DNA of 25,786 nt from NCBI GenBank assembly GCA_003427395.1, contig BFEA01000286.1:1826409-1852194 (forward strand), given 5' to 3'. This document shows positions 20,206 to 25,786 of the stretch, piece by piece (position 1 is the stretch's first letter; each line of letters starts with the position of its first letter). A program made the translations under genes and the position numbers. Below the pieces are notes generated by a model. The model was not told the origin of the DNA, ran no database searches, and saw nothing but the letters and a program-made list of their open reading frames with translations. This DNA is from Chara braunii (lineage: Eukaryota > Streptophyta > Charophyceae > Charales > Characeae).

Positions 20206-21767
20206 GAGTGTATGGGGGTATAGGGGTCATAGACCCTAGACAGGAAACAAGGGCCCTCCAGGTTAAATGGATAATCAAGCTTCTGATGCAGCCCGACAAC
20301 GCATGGAACAAATTAGCTTTAGATAGCATTAGAACGTTGGCACCAGTGGCCTCACCCGAAAACATGACAGGTCTGTTCTGGGTAATGACAAAGGAATGGA
20401 GCCCCAAGACAGGGCGGAGAAAACCAAGAAGAGGAACTAGAGCTGAGGAAGTCACTCACCCCACTCCATACTGGACAGCCCTGATTCGGATATGGAGAGA
20501 AATTCTACCAAAAAAGACCAATAGACCAAGGTCCAAGGACGAGGTTCTCAGACAACCACTGTTCGGCAACCAATGGGTGACAGATGAAGGCGATAACCCC
20601 CTGCACTTAAATCACAAATGGCTATCATGGGTAAAGAATGGGGTGTGGAAAGTAAGTCACCTTTGGAATGAAGAACAAAAGGAGTGGGTAACCGATCAGG
20701 AGCTAAGCACGTAGCTGAAGGGATGTCACAAGCGCACTTGTAACCTCCAGTACATTGTCAACCTCTTCCCTCAAGACTGGAAAGACATCTTGTGCGAAGC
20801 GGTGCCGTGGAAATCTGGAGAATGGGGGGTTAAGATACAAAAGTCCCCGCCTTCACGAGCTTTCCAATTTTCTCACATGCAACCGGGTTCGACAACCACA
20901 GCATTCTTCTCCTCCTTCCCGATTTCTCCGTCTAAACACGGAGCAGCGTCTATATTAAACAGAGAAGTGGAAGTGATATCCATGGACTTTTATCTTCTCA
21001 AGAAGGTAAGAGTACTAGGGTCATGGCCGAAATCAATCTTCAGAATAGACACGTCAGTCCTAATCTGGACACCGGATAAGGAAAGGAATATCAAGACTAA
21101 GGTCTCCATATACGACTACACAGTTAAGCTCGGTTACAAACTCCTAATCAAAACAAAAAACCCAGACCCCACAATCAAAAACAGATGGCAAAAACTAATA
21201 GGCCAGGAAGCCGATAAAATTACACAGATCCCATGGAAGAAATTTATATGCATAGTCTGTACAGAAGGGGTTCAAGAAGACATAGTCCACTGTCTAATCC
21301 GATGTAGCGAGGCGACTGACTACTGGGCACGGGCCTCAGCCCTCTGGGACTCCCTCTTCCCCGAACACCCCATACAAATCCTACTCTGGACTAACATCCC
21401 TGATCATCTTCAGAAAACAGAAAGGTTGTGGTTCGGACTGGTCAGGAAAGTGAATCTGTGGATCATTTGGAAAGAAAGATGCTCCAGGACTATCGAAGGT
21501 CTGTCCAACCCAAGGGAGAAGGTATGGGCGGAGACAAAATCTATTCTACAGGCGGAAATTCTCTGCAGATGGCAGAAACTAAGGATGTCGATGCCTGAGG
21601 ACGAGGACCAGCAAGAAAAGATCAGGAAGAAGTTTACCGGACAATGGCTGGCAAATGGTAAGGTCGCCGAGTTGCGTAATGACCGAGTATGCTGGAAAGA
21701 CTGGCACAATTCAGAAGCAGGCCGGAGACTCCAGACCACACCTGGAACTGACGGACTGATGAGCTGA
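20187..21767 (+). pseudogene. LINE C-terminal region with zinc finger
   Basis: One frame with a single stop (TAG 20712-20714) to TGA 21765-21767. It begins GGIGVIDPRQETRALQVKW and includes a C-x2-C...H-x4-C finger at 21249-21305 (zf-RVT type, common at the end of plant LINE proteins). It closes with an IIWKERCSRT / WLANGK / CWKDWHNSEAG segment. That closing segment is repeated in diverged form directly downstream. Confidence 0.82.
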
Positions 21768-21799
21768 AGGAAGAAAGGTGAACACAGCAGGTACCAGGC

Positions 21800-22110
21800 A
21801 TCAGAGATAATATGGTTTGGGATGATATGCAAGGTCACACTAGGGGCCATATGGAAGGAGAGATACAGCAGAACCCTGGATGGCACGAACAACCCATGGG
21901 AGGTGTGGGCAACAGCCAAAGAGATGATTGAAGCAGAAATCCTCTGCCATTGAAGAAAGGCTAAATTCTGAGTGCAGAACAATCCAGAGACAGAACAGAT
22001 GACACTTTCTAAATTCAAGCGTATCTGGTTGGCAGATGACAAAGTGACATGGCTGATTGGGCACTTTTTACGATGGGAAGAATGACACAATTCGGGCAAT
22101 TTGGTTTCCC
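21800..22110 (+). repeat. Diverged second copy of the LINE C-terminal segment
   Basis: Translated in pieces, this stretch gives WFGMICKV, AIWKERYSRTLDG, NNPWEVWATAKEMIEAEILC and WLADDKV, matching in order the segment at about 21405-21715 (WFGLVRKV, IIWKERCSRTIEG, AEILCRW, WLANGKV). It has its own stops. Its divergence from the upstream copy suggests a piece from a related LINE and not a recent tandem duplication. Confidence 0.75.
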
Positions 22111-22395
22111 AACAGAAGACCCAGGCACTTGAGGAACCAGCCCCAATCTGGGCCTAGAAGAGCATCCAAGAGACACGCGCGACAGGCGGCAGCCGAGGTT
22201 TAGGGTTGAGGCTTTGGACAGAAACCAGACAAGCACGGGTTATAATGCCAGGGATTTCAGGAGGCTCATATGCGGGGTTTAGGGTTTAGACAGAATTGGT
22301 AGCAGTTGTAGCTTCTCAGACCTTTCTTGCTTTTCATGTTTTATCTGACAGGTTGTTATAATAGTCCTGAGAGGAAAGGTGGAAGCAGGGCAAGC

Positions 22396-22435
22396 TGACA
22401 GTCAATCCTCCACGATGACAGTCAATCCTCCACGA
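22396..22435 (+). repeat. Perfect tandem 20-bp duplication in LINE 3' UTR
   Basis: TGACAGTCAATCCTCCACGA occurs twice in a row with no mismatch. Confidence 0.95.
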
Positions 22436-22528
22436 TGTTGGAGCAATCAATTCTGATCAGGGGTCCTTCGGCCAGACGGAAGGAAGCGTGAGGGTGTCCT
22501 ATGATGTAATTATTTTCCTGACTTGCTG

Positions 22529-22610
22529 GTGGAATAGGAACCGGACTGATGCTCCCCAGAATGGAAATGGTGCCAGAGCCATAAGGACCTGTTATATTTA
22601 TAAAAAAAAA
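22529..22610 (+). other. LINE 3' terminus
   Basis: The 57 bases at 22529-22585 are shared with 16118-16174. They are followed by a short AT-rich stretch and a run of nine A. Because a separate copy keeps just this part, it is a reasonable candidate for the RNA 3' end recognised by the LINE reverse transcriptase. Confidence 0.55.
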
Positions 22611-22626
22611 AGAATTGCATACACAC
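22611..22626 (+). repeat. Right target-site duplication of the LINE
   Basis: Identical to 17740-17755. Sequence after it (ACTGACATG) differs from that after the left copy, as expected at a real insertion edge. Confidence 0.9.
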
Positions 22627-22814
22627 ACTGACATGATGGCATTCTATGGTCACGTATCTTCTGTGCCTCTATATCCACTGAAAGTGTTCTGGTTGACAGA
22701 CCATCCTGATGCAGCGCAGTCCGACATGGACACCACACAATGCTGAATCAAACACGAGCACCCCTCCTGCATGCATGTCAAAACGAACAAACTAAAAGTT
22801 CAGAGATTCACGTG

Positions 22815-23302
22815 ATAGAGAGTGTAACTCATCGGTCACTGCATTGGTCAGGGCAATGGAAGCTTTCAAATTGGCCTTTGAAATGAAAATAAACAGGAAC
22901 AAAGACGGTGCGGTGGTAGCTGTCCGAGGAGGCAACCCCCCAATTACAAGGCCCTGAGAGTCAAATGACTTGAGAGAGGTCGGAAACTGCAACAAGATAT
23001 CTGGGAATTCAAGTAACAAAAGATGGTAGAGCCCCACAGATTGAACAAAACCTTCTTTCAAACTCGATCAATCGTATGGGGAAATGGGGTCAGACTTTTA
23101 CATCTCTACTTGGAAGAGCCTTAACAGTGAACACGTCCATCTTCTCCATCATGTGGTACATAGCTTCCATTTGCGTAATCCCAGACCACACTATCAGAGA
23201 ACTAAACAGGGAAGCTAGAGCCTACATGCGGGCTCGTGTCCCTAACAAAGAGGAATATATGCCAAGGATTGCATGGCCTCATATCACCAGAAAACTGTCT
23301 TT
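22815..23302 (+). pseudogene. Second LINE copy, part 1 (RT thumb region)
   Basis: Pieces in two frames (AMEAFKLAFEMK; then GKWGQTFTSLLGRALTVN, FSIMWYIASICVIPD, NKEEYMPRIAWPHITRKL) align in order with 19770-20205 of the first LINE. Stops and indels are frequent. The left edge is approximate. The segment ends at CTTT (23299-23302), where an LTR-like element is inserted, and continues at 24313. Confidence 0.8.
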
Positions 23303-23543
23303 TGAAAGGGTTTCACCCAGTTCGCGCAACATTGCAGATACCAGGACTCAATGCCCAGACCTTCCGTAGCCCACTGTATAGTTGCCCGTTGACTCTGTGT
23401 GCTTTGAACCCGCGACCTGTCCCTTAAACCATGTACAAATGTTTTGTGCGTGCAGCTTGGGTCGTGTGGATTTGATCCGTAGATTAGTTGTTTAGAAGTC
23501 TTAAGGGTCATTTTTGTAAGTTTCTTAAAATGGCAAATTTACT

Positions 23544-23715
23544 GTTGACCTTTTGAAAGGTCAACTGGCCATACGTCCTCTGAAAGGTCAGTAGGTTGTG
23601 GCTAGAGTAGTGCTTGAAGAGTGAACTTGACCTCCCGCAGGTTGAAAGGGCAGTCCGTCGATCTCTGAAAGGTCAAGAGTCCCAAGTCAACACCGAAGGG
23701 GCAAATGAAAGGGCA
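23544..23715 (+). promoter_or_regulatory. Five TGAAAGG[TG]CA repeats in presumed U3
   Basis: TGAAAGGTCA or TGAAAGGGCA occurs at 23554, 23581, 23643, 23666 and 23706, about 100-260 bases upstream of the TATA-like box. The first is part of a 10-bp inverted repeat (23544-23553/23556-23565) whose arms read GTTGACCTTT. TTGAC is the core of the W-box bound by plant WRKY factors. The array is absent from copy 2, which is 169 bases shorter. Confidence 0.55.
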
Positions 23716-23812
23716 GTCCCAGTCCAGTCCGTTTTGCAGCAAGTACCAGAGTGGGACTGCACATCTTGAGGGCCTGGGACATCGGGCAGGCCAAGACCAC
23801 CAAACGAAACAG

Positions 23813-23820
23813 TATAAATA
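23813..23820 (+). promoter_or_regulatory. TATA-like box of LTR-like copy 1
   Basis: TATAAATA lies mid-element, followed by a conserved GATCAGTCATTCATTCATT stretch shared with copy 2. No clear TATA box remains at the equivalent place in copy 2. Confidence 0.5.
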
Positions 23821-24312
23821 AAGAGGCAGCGATCAGTCATTCATTCATTATCTGGGGAACTACGCGGAAGTGCTGCTTGAGTGACTTGTGCGCTGAGTTC
23901 ACCGGTGGTCAGCAAGAGAGCCCGAAGGTGGAAGAGGACAAGCGGCCATAGCCACTAGTGAGGAGGAAGACGATGACAGCCATAGCCGCCAGTGTGACGA
24001 GTTAGTAGTTAGCGTGTGTGTATGTGCAGACATTCAGGGTAGATCGAAGTGTTGTGTGTGTACGTGCGTGTGAGTGTGTCTGACGGTGGATACAGTGTTC
24101 GGGTGGGAATTCCAGACTGGCGCTCAGACGCCATAGCCATGAGATGTGACAAGTTGTTTTGAGCTGAGTTCCTGGCCGAAGGCCATATCTCTGAGTTCTT
24201 TTTGTGTGGGCGCTCAAGTCTGTTGCTGATCCTGCGTCTGTGGCAGTTTCTGTTGCGTTCGTCAGCTGCATGTCTGCATGTTGAACGTGAGGTGAAGACA
24301 AGTCTGATTACA

Positions 24313-24497
24313 CTTTGGGGGATCTAGGGATAATAGACCCAAGACGAGAAACAAAAGCTCTCCAATTCAAATGGGTGGTCAAACTTCTGACTAAACACTA
24401 CCTAGCGTGAAGTAGTCTTGCAAGCGACAGTATCAGATCCCTGACCCGGACTGACTCCCCCTCCAACATGTCAGGTTTATTCTGGGTCATGAACAAG
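24313..24497 (+). pseudogene. Second LINE copy, part 2
   Basis: It reads GDLGIIDPRRETKALQFKW then FWVMNK, aligning with 20215-20395 of the first LINE (GGIGVIDPRQETRALQVKW; FWVMTKEW). It is the direct continuation of part 1 and ends at CAAG (24494-24497), the duplication of the second LTR-like insertion. Confidence 0.85.
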
Positions 24498-25338
24498 TGA
24501 AATCAGACTCGACTCCAAACTCGCTTGCAACATGCATACATGTGTGAACCAATGGCAAACCAACTTCTTCAACTCAGAATCAACACTGAATTCCCACTGG
24601 CGACATGCGCCCACACAGAAAACTCAGAGATGTGGCCTCCGGCCGGAACTCACGTTAAGTCAACTGTACAACTTGCGGCTATGGCCGCCGAACACTGTCT
24701 GAAGTCCCCACCGAACACTGTCTACACCATCAGCCTCAACCTCACTCACAGACACATGCACGAGGATCCACCCTGAATGTCCACACTGCACGCACACACA
24801 CACTGTACACACTGTTGACGTCAGCAGCCGGGTGGCTATGACCGCCGTCGCCTTCCTCCTAGCTATGGTCGCCGTCGCCTTCCTCAGCCCGCTTCTCCTT
24901 TGGGCACCTACAGACCTCCCAGCACAAGTCGCTCCAGCAGCACTTCGGCAAGGCTCACAGGCAAATGAATGAATGACTGATTGTTGCCTCCAGGTGATCC
25001 GGTTGGCCCCATCCCTGGGCCAAAACGCATGGGCCTTGGGATCCCAAACCGCGTGGGAAACGGCATGGGAAACTGTGTGGGACTCCCCTGGTACTTGCTG
25101 ACTGGACGAGGTGACTACCACCGTGCTGACTCAGATGCGGTCAGTGGAACCTACGACCTTCTAGGACCTACGAGTAGAGACTTCCAGAAGGCCCCTAACT
25201 ATGACTAACAGTAACACACCTTTGCGGGTTCAAATCTCACATAGTGTCATAGGGTCAATGTACAGGGGTTACTGGGTAGGTCTAGGGATCGAGTCCTACA
25301 GTCTGCATCTGTCAGGTAAACTGGGTGAAACCGTTTCA
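24498..25338 (-). mobile_element. LTR-like insertion, copy 2, inverted (solo LTR?)
   Basis: Read on the - strand it begins TGAAACGGTTTCACCCAGTT (at 25338) and ends TCTGATTTCA (at 24498). It matches copy 1 along its length, most clearly 24600-24990 against 23826-24217. It is flanked by CAAG on both sides (24494-24497 and 25339-25342). Removing it rejoins the LINE frame (VMNKDWSAKKG). The 5-bp terminal TGAAA...TTTCA inverted repeat fits LTR ends. It lacks the TGAAAGG[TG]CA array and TATA box of copy 1. Confidence 0.72.
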
Positions 25339-25389
25339 CAAGGATTGGAGTGCAAAAAAAGGCTGTGAAAGAAGGGCAAGATGTACTCC
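25224..25389 (+). repeat. 166-bp junction unit, first copy
   Basis: The unit is the last 115 bases of LTR-like copy 2 plus 51 bases of the second LINE copy (25339-25389, reading KDWSAKKGCERRARC). It recurs at 25621-25786 with one visible difference, and its last 95 bases recur exactly at 25391-25485 after a single N. It contains GGGTTCAAATCTC, which resembles a tRNA B box but lies inside the LTR-like element. Confidence 0.9.
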
Positions 25390-25390
25390 N

Positions 25391-25485
25391 CCTACAGTCT
25401 GCATCTGTCAGGTAAACTGGGTGAAACCGTTTCACAAGGATTGGAGTGCAAAAAAAGGCTGTGAAAGAAGGGCAAGATGTACTCC
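25391..25485 (+). repeat. 95-bp exact repeat after single N
   Basis: Identical to 25295-25389 and joined to it by one N at 25390. An exact copy across a placeholder base suggests overlapping contig ends that were not merged. Confidence 0.9.
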
Positions 25486-25583
25486 CCAGGGCCCAAGATG
25501 AAAACCCAATGCCTATATATATATATACAGCCCCTCGTTTGTTGTCCTCTTCTCCCTCTCTGCCTACGGTTTACCGGGCAGTT

Positions 25584-25621
25584 CTATTTGACGATATATA
25601 TATATATATCGTCACAAATAG
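25584..25621. repeat. AT-rich palindrome with CTATTTG/CAAATAG outer arms
   Basis: A 26-base perfect palindrome (25589-25614, TGACGAT ... ATCGTCA around a TA repeat) sits inside outer arms CTATTTG (25584-25590) and CAAATAG (25615-25621), with a 2-base bulge. It directly abuts the third junction unit. A second TA run lies at about 25514-25526. Confidence 0.85.
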
Positions 25622-25786
25622 CGGGTTCAAATCTCACATAGTGTCATAGGGTCAATGTACAGGGGTTACTGGGTAGGTCTAGGGATCGAGCCCTACAGTC
25701 TGCATCTGTCAGGTAAACTGGGTGAAACCGTTTCACAAGGATTGGAGTGCAAAAAAAGGCTGTGAAAGAAGGGCAAGATGTACTCC
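25621..25786 (+). repeat. 166-bp junction unit, repeated copy at window end
   Basis: Same as 25224-25389 except C for T in the GAGTCC/GAGCCC word. It includes the LTR-LINE junction, so it arose after that insertion or is an assembly duplicate. It runs off the window. Confidence 0.9.

Larger units (their letters stand above)
17756..22610 (+). mobile_element. LINE (non-LTR retrotransposon), 5'-truncated, with TSD and A tail
   Basis: A 4,855-base insertion bounded by a 16-bp duplication and ending in a 3' tail of nine A. It encodes, in order, the C-terminal half of an apurinic-type endonuclease, a reverse transcriptase and a CCHC-type finger, the arrangement of plant L1-like LINEs. The start lies inside the endonuclease, as expected when target-primed reverse transcription stops early. 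At least five frame changes and two internal stops disable it. It inserted 245 bases downstream of the 5-oxoprolinase-like exon. Confidence 0.9.
23303..24312 (+). mobile_element. LTR-like insertion, copy 1 (solo LTR?)
   Basis: A 1,010-base non-coding insertion begins TGAAAGGGTTTCACCC and ends CTGATTACA. It is flanked by the 4-bp duplication CTTT (23299-23302 and 24313-24316). Removing it rejoins the LINE reading frame (..ITRKL then SLGDLGIIDP). TG...CA ends, a 4-bp duplication, a TATA-like TATAAATA at 23813-23820 and repeated motifs upstream of it fit a solo LTR with U3, R and U5. A copy in opposite orientation lies at 24498-25338. No coding capacity or internal region was seen, so a non-autonomous DNA element is a less likely alternative. 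Confidence 0.7.

Noticed and set aside
21410-22099. 229-codon - strand open frame
   Set aside because: It lies opposite the LINE C-terminal segment and its diverged copy, both recognisable on the + strand.
23296-24300. Alternative ends TGTCTT...AAGACA for LTR-like copy 1
   Set aside because: These give no target-site duplication and do not match the ends of copy 2; 23303-24312 gives CTTT duplications and restores the LINE frame.
25226-25238. tRNA B-box-like GGGTTCAAATCTC (again at 25623)
   Set aside because: No cloverleaf or A box could be placed upstream, the two upstream contexts differ, and the word lies inside LTR-like copy 2; the related word in copy 1 is on the other strand.

Overview
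This is a eukaryotic, repeat-rich window. It is probably from the green-plant lineage, but the species cannot be fixed from the sequence. The evidence is two plant-style Ty3/gypsy retrotransposons (one with a clear chromodomain), a plant-type LINE with a C-terminal CCHC finger, split exons with GT/AG borders, long microsatellites and a few TTTAGGG motifs. My impression is that the first gypsy family resembles those of charophyte algae such as Chara; this is recollection, not a test. I see no bacterial operon, CRISPR array, tRNA or rRNA.

Layout. (1) 98-6117: Ty3/gypsy element A on the + strand (gag, protease, reverse transcriptase, RNase H, integrase, chromodomain-like tail). It is broken by frameshifts and stops and ends in a purine tract and a 3' LTR start at 5593. 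(2) 6118-11866: Ty3/gypsy element B, a different family in the same orientation, ending in a canonical chromodomain. About 1.1 kb of non-coding, GGCC-rich sequence follows. (3) 13.0-17.5 kb: intergenic or intronic DNA with microsatellites, an 868-base assembly gap, a 28-bp inverted repeat and three short candidate host exons. The best is a + strand exon at 17379-17510 that looks like 5-oxoprolinase. (4) 17756-22610: a 5'-truncated LINE bounded by an exact 16-bp target-site duplication and an A-rich tail, with a doubled C-terminal segment. (5) About 22815 to the end: a second, older LINE copy interrupted by two LTR-like insertions of one family in opposite orientations, each with a 4-bp target-site duplication. 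The final junction is then duplicated, once across a single N.

No intact mobile-element protein is left. Element A's protease has D-I-G and element B's has D-S-S in place of D-[ST]-G. Element B's integrase has lost the first Asp of its DDE triad, and the LINE polymerase has FAYD in place of FADD. The window is best read as a layered record of insertion: the older LINE, then the LTR-like elements inside it, and a separate LINE insertion just downstream of the 5-oxoprolinase-like exon. I did not find a convincing new functional system. The most informative items are the nested inverted LTR pair, the U3-like repeat array within it, the chimeric LINE tail and the candidate host exons.
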